This document shows, in pieces, positions 36,562-46,057 of a DNA stretch of 64,000 bases (its first letter is position 1; every line of letters begins with the position of its first letter). Position numbers and translations under genes: made by a program. Source of the DNA: 70-18 sp041691815. GTDB lineage: Bacteria > Pseudomonadota > Alphaproteobacteria > Acetobacterales > Acetobacteraceae. The notes beneath the pieces were generated by a model, which saw nothing but the letters and a program-made list of their open reading frames with translations, had not been told where the DNA came from and searched no databases. The stretch covers positions 1 to 64,000 of the forward strand of contig JBEPTZ010000008.1 in assembly GCA_041691815.1 (NCBI GenBank), written 5' to 3'.

Positions 36562-37662
36562 TCACTTCCGCCAGGTCAGCACCGAACTCGCCGCGTAGTT
36601 CCACACCAGGCTCATCGCCGCCCCGGCCAGCCCGGCCACCCACCACGACGAATGCCCCGGCCCGAACAGGAAGATCGACACGCTGAGGTTGCCGATCGCG
36701 CCGACGCTGCAGATCAGCGCGAAGGTGACCAGCCCGCGCAGCCAGCGCCAGCCAGCCAGCCGCCGGTCGCGGAAGGTGAACAGGTTGTTCAGCTCGAAAT
36801 TGCCCAGGATGGCGACGGTGGTGGCCACCCCCTGCGCCGCCGGGAACGCCAGCCCGGCCACAAGCCCCAGCCACAGAACCAGCAAGTGTGCCGCGATCCC
36901 CAGCGCCCCGACGCCGGCGAACAGCACGAAGCGGATCGGCACGATATGGCCGATCATCTTGTCCAGCAGCAGCAGCACGTAGTCGCGCAGCACGCCGGCG
37001 TCCAACTTGCTGTCGCCATGCACCCGGCTGCGGAAGCTGTACGGCAACTCCACCAGCCGCGGCGGCGCCGGCAGCGAGGCGACGATATCCAGCAGAATCT
37101 TGAACCCCATCGCCGACAGGTTGCGCACCGCACGGTCGAAGGTCTCGCGGCGGATCATGAAGAACCCGCTCATCGGGTCGGACAGCGGCGCCTTCAGCAA
37201 CAGCTGCGAAATCCGCGTGGCCAACGTGGAAAGCCCGGCGCGGGTGGCGTTCCAGTCCCCCACCCCACCGCCGGCGATATAGCGGCTGCCGATCGCCAAC
37301 TCGGCGCCGTCCTTGGTCAGAGCGGCGAACATCAACGGCAGCAGCGTCTCGTCATGCTGCATGTCGCCGTCGATTGCCGCGATGCACGGCGCGAGGCTGG
37401 CCTGCGCCCCCTCGATGAACGCCGACGACAGCCCCCGCCGGCCGATCCGGTGCAGCAGGCGGATGCGCGGGTCGGCGGCGGCGGCGGCGCGCACCGCGTC
37501 GCGGGTGCCGTCCGTCGAGTCGTCGTCGACGAAGATCGCCTCCCAGCCGATGCCGGCGAGCGTCGCATCGAGCCTGGCGACCATCGGGGCCACATTGTCG
37601 CGCTCATTGAGCACCGGGATGACGACGCAAAGCGCCAGGGGGGCAACATTCATGACGGGCAT
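36562..37662 (-). CDS. Polyisoprenyl-phosphate glycosyltransferase fused to GtrA
   Basis: A 366-aa two-domain membrane protein. Residues 10-230 are a GT2 domain of the dolichyl-phosphate-mannose synthase type: VVIPVLNERDNV, FVDDDSTDGT, AAIDGDMQHDE and SDPMSGFFMIRR. From about 240 a GtrA domain with four hydrophobic helices follows (IRFVLFAGVGALGIAAHLLV; ATTVAILGNFELNNLFTFRD). It would load a sugar onto undecaprenyl phosphate for transfer across the inner membrane to a glycan or lipid A. The large glycosyltransferase next door is divergent. Confidence 0.92.
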   Translation of the reverse strand: MPVMNVAPLALCVVIPVLNERDNVAPMVARLDATLAGIGWEAIFVDDDSTDGTRDAVRAAAAADPRIRLLHRIGRRGLSSAFIEGAQASLAPCIAAIDGDMQHDETLLPLMFAALTKDGAELAIGSRYIAGGGVGDWNATRAGLSTLATRISQLLLKAPLSDPMSGFFMIRRETFDRAVRNLSAMGFKILLDIVASLPAPPRLVELPYSFRSRVHGDSKLDAGVLRDYVLLLLDKMIGHIVPIRFVLFAGVGALGIAAHLLVLWLGLVAGLAFPAAQGVATTVAILGNFELNNLFTFRDRRLAGWRWLRGLVTFALICSVGAIGNLSVSIFLFGPGHSSWWVAGLAGAAMSLVWNYAASSVLTWRK

Positions 37663-37796
37663 CTAGCGCATCCACCCGCCCGCCGCCAAGCGTGCCGCGA
37701 AACCGTGCTTCGAAGCACCGCGCGGTCGGCGAACGCAACAGCGCGGAACACACAGTTGCATTCCGAGCGACAATCTTCGATAAATGTAAAGAATTA

Positions 37797-40700
37797 ATGG
37801 CCAACGACGACAGAACGGATGCGCATCGTCCCCAAGCACCGCAAGTCCAGCCCAGACCGTCGGCACGCCGGGCCGCGGCACCTCGCCGCGCCGGGCCGGC
37901 CGCAGTGAGCCTCGGCGAAGACGGCGAGCGCTGGACCCCCGGCGAGGTCTGGTCGCTCAGCGAGGCGCTCGGCCTGGGCCGCGACAGCGAGCTTGCCGCC
38001 CTGCGCGACTCCGGCCTGGTCGACCCCGAATGGTATGCCGTCGCCGGCCCGCTGCCCGGCGATGATGCCGTGGCGCATTTCCTCGACCACGGCTGGCGCG
38101 AAGGCCGGCAGCCCAACCCGTATTTCGCCCCGGACTGGTATCTGCGGCAGAACCCGGACGTGCAGCGCGCCGGGGTGAACCCGCTGCTGCACTATCTGCG
38201 CTACGGTGAGGCCGAGCGCCGCGCCCCCTGCGCCTGGTTCGACCTGGCGTGGTACGCCAGCCGCCACACCGCACCCGCCGGGCGCACCCTGCTGTGGCAT
38301 TTCCTGCAACAGCGCCGCGGCGGCACGGTCAGCCCGCTGCCGGAATTCGACCCGGTCTTCTACCTGGCCAGCTATCCCGACATCGCCACCGCCGGCGTCG
38401 ACCCGTTCGAGCACTATCTGCGCTGGGGTTTTCGCGAGGGCCGCGACCCGTCGGCGGAGTTCGATACCAAATATTATCTGCGCCGCTACCTGGACGGCGA
38501 CCTGGCGGAGAACCCGCTGCTGCATTACCGCCGCGCCCGCCAGCTGATCCGCCTGCACCCAAGGCCGCCGCAAGACGACAGCGATGCCTTCGAGCAGGTG
38601 CGCAGCACCACCCGCCCCGGCCCGCTGTTCGAGCAGCGGGCGCCGCTGCCGCGCTCCGCCCGCCGGCGGGCCAAGCTGCTGGCCTACTACCTGCCGCAAT
38701 TCCACCCGATCGCCGAGAACGACGCCTGGTGGGGCGAAGGCTTCACCGAATGGACCTCGATCGCCCGCGCCATGCCGCGCTTCGCCGGGCACTACCAGCC
38801 GCGCATCCCGCGCGATCTCGGCCACTACTCGCTGGCCGACCCCGAGACCATGCGCCGGCAGATCGAGATGGCGCGCGAGGCCGGATTGTTCGGCTTCGTG
38901 CACTACTTCTACTGGTTCAACGGCCGCCGCCTGCTGCAGCGCCCCACCGAGGCGATGCTGGCCGACCCTAGCCTGGACTTCCCGTTCTGCCTGATGTGGG
39001 CCAACGAAAACTGGACCCGCCGCTGGGACGGCTCCGAGCAGGAGGTGCTGATCGCCCAGGACTGGCGGCGCGAGGACGAACCGGCGCTGCTCGACTGCCT
39101 GGCCCGGCATTTCCGCGATCCGCGCTACATCCGCATCGCCGGCCGCCCGGTGCTGATGCTGTATCGCCCCGGCCTGATCCCCGATGCCAAGGCCACCATC
39201 GCCCGCTGGCGCCAACGGTTCCGCCGCCGCCATGATGAAGACCCGCTGCTGGTGATGTCGCAGAGCTTCGAGGCCAGCGAGCCCTCGGAATTCGGCTGCG
39301 ACGGCGCCATCGAGTTCCCGCCGCACAAGCTCGTCGACGGCTTGCCACTGCGCAACCAGGAGTTGCGCTATTTCGACCCGCGCGCCACCGCCCAGGTGTT
39401 CGCCTTCGCCGATATCACCGCCGCCTCGCTGGCCGAGCCGCCGCCGGACTTCCCGCTGATCAAAACGGTGATCCCCGGCTGGGACAATGACGCTCGCCGC
39501 CAGGGTGCCGGGCTGGTGGTACACGGCGCGACGCCGGCCGCCTATCAGGCCTGGCTGGCCGCCCTGGTCGACCGCGCGGCGGCGCACCCGTTCCTCGGCG
39601 AGGCGCTGGTCTGCGTCAATGCCTGGAACGAATGGGCCGAGGGAGCCTATCTGGAACCGGATTGCCATTTCGGCGCCGCCTTCCTCAACGCCACCGCCCG
39701 CGCCGTCGCCGGCCTGGGCGCCGAGGCGGCCGGGCCGGGGCTGCTGCTGGTCGGCCACGACGCCTTTCCGGCCGGCGCGCAACTGCTGCTGCTGCACCTG
39801 GCCCGCCAGTTGCGCGCGGCGTTCGGCGCCCCGCTGGAGGTGCTGCTGCTGCTCGGCGACGGCACGCTGCGGCCGGACTACGCGGCGGTGGCGCCGACAC
39901 GGCTGGTCACCACGCCGGCGGAACTGCGCGAAGCGGCAACCGCCGCCGCCGCGCGCGGCTTCCGCACCGCGCTGGTCAACAGTGCCGCCGCCGCCTGGAG
40001 CATTCCGGCGCTGCACGAAGCCGGCATCGCCAGCACGCTGCTGGTCCACGAGATGCCGCGGCTGCTCGCCGAAAAACACCTGGAAGACGGCGCCCGCGCC
40101 GGGGCCGCGCTGGCGCGCCGGGTGGTATTCCCGGCCGAGGCGGTGCGCCGCGGCTTCACCGCACTCTGCCCGCTGCCGGAGGAACGCCTGCTGATCGCCC
40201 CGCAGGGTGTCTACCGCCCGATCACCTTCGCCACCCGCCGCCGCGCCGCGCTGCGCGCCCGTCTCGGCGTGGCGGACGGCGCCGGGCTGGTGCTGGGCGC
40301 CGGCTACGGCGATCTGCGCAAGGGCTTCGACCTGTTCCTGCAAGCCTGGCGGGCGGCCAGCCGGCGCGACCGGCACGTGGTGTTCTGCTGGATCGGCGCG
40401 CTGGACCCGGCGATGCGCAGCTACCTGGTGCCGGAAATCGAGGCCGCCCAGGCCACCGGCCGCTTCCTGCTGCCCGGCCACCAGGACGACGTCGCCGACT
40501 GGTTCTGCGCCGCTGATGCCTTCGCGCTGACCTCCCGCGAGGACCCGTTCCCCTCCGCGGTGCTCGAGGCGCTGTCCGCCGGCCTGCCGAGCGTGGCCTT
40601 CGAGGGCTCCGGCGGCATCCCGGCGCTGCTGCGCACCCATGGCTGCGGCCGGGTGGTGCCGATGGCCGACGCCACCGCGATGGCCCGCGCGCTGCTGGCC

Positions 40701-41618
40701 CTGCTTCATCAGGGTGACGCCGGCCGGGCGGGGCTGGCCGCCCTGGCCCGCCGGCACTTCGATTTCGCCGCCTACGCCGAGGCGATGCTGCATACCGCGC
40801 AGCCCGATCTGCCGCGCATCTCGGTGGTGGTGCCGGGCTACAACTACGCCCGCTACCTGCCGGCCCGCCTCGCCTCGATCTTCGCCCAGACCCACCCGGT
40901 GGCCGAGATCATCGTGCTGGACGACGCCTCCGCCGACCACAGCCCGATGGTCGCCTGCCGGGTGGCCGCCGCCGCCGGGCGGCAAATCCGCCAACTGGTC
41001 AACCCGGAGAACTCGGGCGGCGTGTTCCAGCAATGGCAGCGCGGCGTCGAGGAGGCGCGCGGCGACTGGGTGTGGATCGCCGAGGCCGACGACCAGGCCG
41101 AACCGGCCCTGCTCGCCACCCTGGCCGCCAGGCTCGCCACCGCCCCCGACGTGGTGATGGCGCTGTGCGACAGCCGCAGCATCGACGCCGCCGGCGAGGC
41201 CATCTGGCCGGACTACCAGGGCTACTACGCCAACCACGGCGCCAGCGCACTGGCGCAGGACGGCCTGTTCCCGGCCCGCGATTTCGCCGCCCGGTTCCTG
41301 GCCGAACGCAACCTGATCCTGAACGCCAGCGCCGTGCTGTGGCGGCGCACCGCACTGCTGGAAGCCCTGCGGCGCTGCAGCACGGAACTGGAAGCTTACC
41401 GCATGGCCGGCGACTGGCGGCTGTATCTGGAAGTGCTGGGCCACTCCGACGGCCAGGTCGCCTGGGTGGCACAGCCGCTGAACATCCACCGCCGCCACGC
41501 CGCCAGCGTCACCGGCAGCCTGCCGCCGGACGCACAACAGCAGGAAATCTCCCGCGCCCAGGCGGCGGCGCGCGAGATACTCGGGGGGGTGGAAAGCAGT
41601 AAGGAGGCGGCAGAATAG
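37797..41618 (+). CDS. Very large multi-domain glycosyltransferase (WbsX-GT4-GT2)
   Basis: A 1273-aa protein with four parts. After a basic, disordered 45-residue start come about four repeats (residues 70-265) of the D-x-x-WY ... HYL-x-x-G-x-x-EGR type. A WbsX/GH99-like domain (about 288-640) has LLAYYLPQFHPIAEND, FTEW, MWANENWTRRWDG and NAWNEWAEGAYLEPD. A GT4 domain (about 660-1000) has GYGDLRKGFDLF near 835 and DPFPSAVLEALSAGLPSVAF near 914. A GT2 domain (about 1005-1250) has VVVPGYNYARYLPARL, IVLDDASADHS and WIAEADDQAEP. No transmembrane helix is visible. It probably builds O-antigen or exopolysaccharide with successive sugars. The ATG lies in a low-GC leader with no strong ribosome site. 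Confidence 0.9.
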   Translation: MANDDRTDAHRPQAPQVQPRPSARRAAAPRRAGPAAVSLGEDGERWTPGEVWSLSEALGLGRDSELAALRDSGLVDPEWYAVAGPLPGDDAVAHFLDHGWREGRQPNPYFAPDWYLRQNPDVQRAGVNPLLHYLRYGEAERRAPCAWFDLAWYASRHTAPAGRTLLWHFLQQRRGGTVSPLPEFDPVFYLASYPDIATAGVDPFEHYLRWGFREGRDPSAEFDTKYYLRRYLDGDLAENPLLHYRRARQLIRLHPRPPQDDSDAFEQVRSTTRPGPLFEQRAPLPRSARRRAKLLAYYLPQFHPIAENDAWWGEGFTEWTSIARAMPRFAGHYQPRIPRDLGHYSLADPETMRRQIEMAREAGLFGFVHYFYWFNGRRLLQRPTEAMLADPSLDFPFCLMWANENWTRRWDGSEQEVLIAQDWRREDEPALLDCLARHFRDPRYIRIAGRPVLMLYRPGLIPDAKATIARWRQRFRRRHDEDPLLVMSQSFEASEPSEFGCDGAIEFPPHKLVDGLPLRNQELRYFDPRATAQVFAFADITAASLAEPPPDFPLIKTVIPGWDNDARRQGAGLVVHGATPAAYQAWLAALVDRAAAHPFLGEALVCVNAWNEWAEGAYLEPDCHFGAAFLNATARAVAGLGAEAAGPGLLLVGHDAFPAGAQLLLLHLARQLRAAFGAPLEVLLLLGDGTLRPDYAAVAPTRLVTTPAELREAATAAAARGFRTALVNSAAAAWSIPALHEAGIASTLLVHEMPRLLAEKHLEDGARAGAALARRVVFPAEAVRRGFTALCPLPEERLLIAPQGVYRPITFATRRRAALRARLGVADGAGLVLGAGYGDLRKGFDLFLQAWRAASRRDRHVVFCWIGALDPAMRSYLVPEIEAAQATGRFLLPGHQDDVADWFCAADAFALTSREDPFPSAVLEALSAGLPSVAFEGSGGIPALLRTHGCGRVVPMADATAMARALLALLHQGDAGRAGLAALARRHFDFAAYAEAMLHTAQPDLPRISVVVPGYNYARYLPARLASIFAQTHPVAEIIVLDDASADHSPMVACRVAAAAGRQIRQLVNPENSGGVFQQWQRGVEEARGDWVWIAEADDQAEPALLATLAARLATAPDVVMALCDSRSIDAAGEAIWPDYQGYYANHGASALAQDGLFPARDFAARFLAERNLILNASAVLWRRTALLEALRRCSTELEAYRMAGDWRLYLEVLGHSDGQVAWVAQPLNIHRRHAASVTGSLPPDAQQQEISRAQAAAREILGGVESSKEAAE

Positions 41619-41620
41619 GC

Positions 41621-41732
41621 TTTCTTTTTGTGAACAAAAAGAAACAAAAAAACTTTTCATCCATTTTGGAGACTCCGCAGTCCCCACTTCACCAATGTCG
41701 CAAGGCGGAAAAAAGTTTTTTGGTCCTTTTTT

Positions 41733-41744
<12 letters not shown>
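41621..41744. repeat. AT-hairpin composite element (copy 8), overlapping asd
   Basis: The left hairpin is TTTCTTTTTG against CAAAAAGAAA (41621-41644); the core has GGAGACTCC and TCGCAAGGCGG; the right hairpin is GTCCTTTTTTT against AAAAAAGGAC (41723-41744). The asd stop codon (41733-41735) lies inside this right hairpin. Confidence 0.8.
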
Positions 41745-42773
<1,029 letters not shown>

Positions 42774-42845
42774 GCATCTCCCGCAGAGGTATACCGGCTG
42801 CGGTTAGCCCCCGTGGCCGCGCAGATCAAGCACGGTCTGCGCCGC

Positions 42846-43787
42846 TCAGCCGTGCGACCCCAGCGCCTCGCGGTAGATCGCCGTCATCGCCACCCCGTCG
42901 GCGCCGATCTGGCCGCGATACATGCCCGAGCAGTTGAACGGCAGCGCGACGTTGCCGTGCGCATCGACGGCGATCAGCCCGCCGGAGCCGCCGATCGCCC
43001 CGAGATCGGCCACCACCTTTTCCGCCGCCGCCGCCAGCCCCTCGCCGAGAAACCGCATCCGGCTGGCGATCTCATGCGCCACGGCGTAGCGGATGAAGAA
43101 CTCGCCGTGCCCGGTGGCGGAGATCGCGCAGGTGGCGTTGTCGGCCCAGGTGCCGGCGCCGATCACCGGGCAATCGCCCACCCGCCCGGGCGCCTTGCCG
43201 GTCATCCCCCCAGTCGAGGTTGCCGCCGCCAGGTTGCCGGCCGCATCGCAGGCCACCGCGCCCACCGTGCCATGCCGGTCGGCGTCGCTGCGGGTATCGG
43301 CCGCCGCCGCCGCGCGCCGCTTCAACTCCGCCTGCAACGCCTCCCAGCGCCGCGCGGTGTGAAAATGCCCGGCATGGGTGAACTCCACCCCGTTGGCGCG
43401 GCAGAAGTCCTCGGCGCTGCGGCCGATCAGCAGCACATGCTCGCTGCGCTCCATCACCGCCCGCGCCGCCAGCACCGGATGCAGCGGCCCCAGAATCCCC
43501 GCCACCGCGCCCGCCTGGCGCTCCCGCCCGTCCATGATCGCGGCGTCCATCTCATGCGTGCCGGCGCTGGTGTAGACCGCACCGCGCCCGGCGTTGAACT
43601 GCGGATCATCCTCCAGCGCCATCACCGCGGCGGCCACCGCCTCCACCGCCCCGCCGCCGCCGGCCAGCACCTGGTGCCCCGCCAGCAGCGCCGTGCGCAG
43701 CCCGGCGTGATACGCCGCCTCGGCCTCGGCGGTCATCGTCTCGCGCCGGATGGTTCCGGCGCCGCCATGGATTGCCAGGGTATGCAT
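42846..43787 (-). CDS. iaaA: Isoaspartyl peptidase / plant-type L-asparaginase
   Basis: A 313-aa Ntn-hydrolase precursor (family T2) that cleaves beta-aspartyl dipeptides and asparagine after self-processing at a threonine. The N-terminal LAIHGGAGTI and FNAGRGAVYTSAGTHEMDAA are typical. The processing site is HGTVGAVACDAAGNLAAATS near residue 176, with Thr as new N-terminus, and the downstream STGGMTGKAPGRVGD block is conserved. It is third in an operon with two other peptidases; its ATG shares a base with the preceding stop. Confidence 0.93.
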   Translation of the reverse strand: MHTLAIHGGAGTIRRETMTAEAEAAYHAGLRTALLAGHQVLAGGGGAVEAVAAAVMALEDDPQFNAGRGAVYTSAGTHEMDAAIMDGRERQAGAVAGILGPLHPVLAARAVMERSEHVLLIGRSAEDFCRANGVEFTHAGHFHTARRWEALQAELKRRAAAAADTRSDADRHGTVGAVACDAAGNLAAATSTGGMTGKAPGRVGDCPVIGAGTWADNATCAISATGHGEFFIRYAVAHEIASRMRFLGEGLAAAAEKVVADLGAIGGSGGLIAVDAHGNVALPFNCSGMYRGQIGADGVAMTAIYREALGSHG

Positions 43788-44605
43788 CAGCGCAGACTCC
43801 CGCACAGCGCACCCATCACGTTGATCCAGCGCAATGCCACGCCGATATCCGTGCATTCGAATGCAACGGTGCGCGGCGCTACCCGCTCGGACCCCGGAAT
43901 CGTGCCGCACAGATCGGCCATCACCACGCTGGCGAGGTCAGCTTCCAGCCGAACCGGGCCAGGAATCCGGAATTTCTCCCCGGTTTTGCCCCCTGAAACC
44001 GCCCTTTTCGCCGCCTCCCGGATCGCCTTGCGGGCATTCTCCGGCGACATCGCCCGCGCCGTCCGATGCCCCAGCGCGTGCTTCACCACCACCATCTCGG
44101 CGGCCGGAAACAACGGCCCGCATTGCGCCGCCAACTGGTCATCGCCGGACAGCAGCACCACCGGCACGCCCAACTCGCCGGCATAGGCGCCATACAGCGT
44201 CGCCTCGGCGCAGTCGATGCCGTTGGCCCGCAGTGTCTGGAACGCCAACCCACTGACGGTATGCGATAAAACCCCATATCGCCCGGCACCGGAATGATAC
44301 CCGGTGAAGAACACCGCCTGGAAACTGGCATCCAGCCCGGCCGCCATGCTCATCGGCTTCGGCCGCCCGCTGACCAGTTCGGCGCGCGGGTCGAGGTCCT
44401 CGGCGATCAGGTTGACCATCGGCCCGTGGCTGTCGCTGACCAGCACATAGCTGGCGCCGCCGTCGAACGCACCGTCGATCGCCGCGTTGACCTCCTGGGT
44501 CATCAGCCGCCGCGCGCGCTCGTATTCCGGGTTGCCGGCCTGGCCCTGCTGCGGCGTCACCACGCCGGCCACGCCCTCGATATCGGCAGAGATGAATATT
44601 TTCAT
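43787..44605 (-). CDS. M55 family metallopeptidase (D-aminopeptidase DppA-like)
   Basis: A 272-aa zinc peptidase of the DppA family, which removes N-terminal residues from D-amino-acid peptides and forms a ring-shaped decamer. Metal ligands are in ISADIEGVAGV (residues 4-14), LVSDSHGPMVN near 55 and FFTGYHSGAGRYGVLSHT near 99-116. Overlaps at both ends (44602-44605 and 43787) show a tight operon. VAFEC near the C-terminus is encoded by the recurrent palindrome on the opposite strand. Confidence 0.92.
   Translation of the reverse strand: MKIFISADIEGVAGVVTPQQGQAGNPEYERARRLMTQEVNAAIDGAFDGGASYVLVSDSHGPMVNLIAEDLDPRAELVSGRPKPMSMAAGLDASFQAVFFTGYHSGAGRYGVLSHTVSGLAFQTLRANGIDCAEATLYGAYAGELGVPVVLLSGDDQLAAQCGPLFPAAEMVVVKHALGHRTARAMSPENARKAIREAAKRAVSGGKTGEKFRIPGPVRLEADLASVVMADLCGTIPGSERVAPRTVAFECTDIGVALRWINVMGALCGSLR
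43853..43864. repeat. GCATTCGAATGC palindrome, site 3
   Basis: An exact 12-mer near the 3' end of the M55 peptidase gene. Here the reading frame gives Ala-Phe-Glu-Cys rather than His-Ser-Asn-Ala. Confidence 0.8.
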
Positions 44606-45642
44606 GGGGTTGCTTTCAGTAAATCCCGCAAAGACGGCCGATGATGGCCAGCCCGGCCGGTGGTGGCGTCGGCGGCGTACAGCGCATCCAGCACCGCCTC
44701 CTGGGTCGCCTCGGCAGCGGCCTCGAACAGCAGGTCGATCCGCGGTTCGGCCAGCATGCGGCTCGCCAGCAGGTCAGTGGACGGCGCATGCGGCACCCGG
44801 TTGGCGGTGGTAAAACCCAGGAACACGTCGCCGCTGCCGTGCCCCCAGAAGCTGCCGGCCCAGGCCAGCCCCGCCCCGGCGCGCCGGATCACCCGGCGCA
44901 ACTGCCGGTAATCCAACGGAATATCGGTCGCCAGCACGACGATCACCGAGCCACGCTCCGGGCCTGGCGCCGAAGCCGGGCCAACCCGCCGCCCATCCGG
45001 CAGCCGCAGATCCCCGGCGCGGCCGAAATTGGCCAGCAGCAGCACGCCGATATGCTGCGTCACCCCGTCCAGCACCACCTGCCGCGACGCGGTGCCGATG
45101 CCGCCCTTGCAGCCGAAGCTGCTCATCCCGGCGCCCGCCCCCACCGCGCCGACCGCGAAATCCACCCCGGCTGCATCCAGCGCCGCCCCGGCATCGGCCT
45201 CGGTCACCGCCATCGCCTGGATGTCGGACAGGTAGCCGTCATTGCACTCGCACACCACCGGATTGACCGTGCCGGTCCGCCGGCCGATCTGCGGGTTGGC
45301 GGCAATCGCCCGCCGTATCAACGCATTGCCGCAGGTGCCGACCGAAAACGTGTTGGTCAGCAGGATCGGCGTCTCCAACTGGCCGAGTTCGTCCACCTGC
45401 ATCAGCCCGATGCTCTTGCCGAACCCGTTCAGCACATGGCTGGCCGCCACCGGCTTGTCGCGGAACGGGTCGCCGCCATGCGGCAGGATCGCGGTCACCC
45501 CGGTGCACACCTCGCCCTGGCGCAGCGTGCGATGGCCGACCGCCACGCCGAGCACGTCGGCGATGCTGTTGCGCCCGCCTGGCGGCAGGCGGCCGCAGGC
45601 GAGGCCGGCGGCGCGGGCCCGCTTGATGGCTGGTTCGGTCAT
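44602..45642 (-). CDS. P1 family (DmpA/S58) aminopeptidase
   Basis: A 346-aa self-processing Ntn-type aminopeptidase like DmpA, which acts on D- or L-amino-acid amides and beta-peptides. NSIADVLGVAVGHRTL near residue 25, LTNTFSVGTCGNALIR near 95, VVCECNDGYLSD near 129 and the processing region GAVGAGAGMSSFGCKGGIGTAS near 163-184 are present; in the DmpA family the nucleophile is the Ser after Gly. It is first gene of dmpA-type, dppA-type, iaaA: three enzymes for unusual peptide bonds, suggesting scavenging of murein-derived or damaged peptides. Confidence 0.92.
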   Translation of the reverse strand: MTEPAIKRARAAGLACGRLPPGGRNSIADVLGVAVGHRTLRQGEVCTGVTAILPHGGDPFRDKPVAASHVLNGFGKSIGLMQVDELGQLETPILLTNTFSVGTCGNALIRRAIAANPQIGRRTGTVNPVVCECNDGYLSDIQAMAVTEADAGAALDAAGVDFAVGAVGAGAGMSSFGCKGGIGTASRQVVLDGVTQHIGVLLLANFGRAGDLRLPDGRRVGPASAPGPERGSVIVVLATDIPLDYRQLRRVIRRAGAGLAWAGSFWGHGSGDVFLGFTTANRVPHAPSTDLLASRMLAEPRIDLLFEAAAEATQEAVLDALYAADATTGRAGHHRPSLRDLLKATP

Positions 45643-45755
45643 GGCGGCGCCTCCTTCCCCGGCGAGGGTGGGAGCCTCGGCGAACCCGCTGGCGCTGTAA
45701 AGCCGGCAGCGAAGGATGAGTCGGAGAATTTTACACTTTCGACGGCGTGCAATAA

Positions 45756-45767
45756 CGGGTTAACCCG
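45756..45767. promoter_or_regulatory. Palindrome CGGGTTAACCCG
   Basis: A perfect 12-bp palindrome about 160 bases upstream of the sigma-54-type site, a distance typical for an activator (enhancer-binding) site. Function inferred only. Confidence 0.35.
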
Positions 45768-45780
45768 CTGTTTTATATGC

Positions 45781-45795
45781 GGTATCCGGGATACC
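45781..45795. promoter_or_regulatory. Palindrome GGTATCC-G-GGATACC
   Basis: A perfect 15-bp inverted repeat with 7-bp arms, 14 bases after the previous palindrome. It shares the ATCCGGGAT centre with the palindrome upstream of dnaK. Confidence 0.38.
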
Positions 45796-45918
45796 GGAGG
45801 CATCTCGCGCGGGATTGGCCGCCCGGGCCTGTCGGATTTTCTTACACCGCCACCGAGCACCCGCTATCGAGCCCCGAAAACTCATGGCTAACATATTGGA
45901 ATATAGCCTTTTCGATAG

Positions 45919-45936
45919 ATGGCATGACGTTTGCAT
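45919..45936 (+). promoter_or_regulatory. Sigma-54 (RpoN) -24/-12 promoter
   Basis: TGGCATGACGTTTGCA matches the TGGCAC-N5-TTGCA consensus, with GG (45921-45922) and GC (45933-45934) exactly 10 bases apart. It lies about 120 bases upstream of the PEP-CTERM start. PEP-CTERM genes in other bacteria are often controlled by the PrsK/PrsR system through RpoN, which fits. Confidence 0.72.
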
Positions 45937-46057
45937 CGATCACGCCGGGTGGGCCTGATTCGGCGCAGTCACGTTGAGGCGGTTGGCTCGCTGGCCGGAT
46001 AAAAGCCGGTTTGTGGGCCGAGCGGCGGAGATATTGACGAGAAATGGAGTTCAGACC

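Larger units (their letters stand above)
45643..46057. promoter_or_regulatory. Regulatory region upstream of PEP-CTERM gene
   Basis: A 415-base region between the divergent peptidase operon and the PEP-CTERM gene. It contains two palindromes (45756-45767 CGGGTTAACCCG; 45781-45795 GGTATCC-G-GGATACC), then a low-GC stretch with a sigma-54-type site at 45920-45936. GGAG eight bases before the GTG gives the ribosome site. No further gene is visible. Confidence 0.6.

Noticed and set aside
37706..37719. GTGCTTCGAAGCAC palindrome between the glycosyltransferase genes
   Set aside because: It shares only the TTCGAA centre with the repeated 12-mer and is intergenic; a single occurrence is not enough to link it.
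37794..41687. A 1297-aa minus-strand frame opposite the large glycosyltransferase
   Set aside because: No motifs, Gly/Gln/Ala-rich composition, and the opposite strand has three recognisable catalytic domains.
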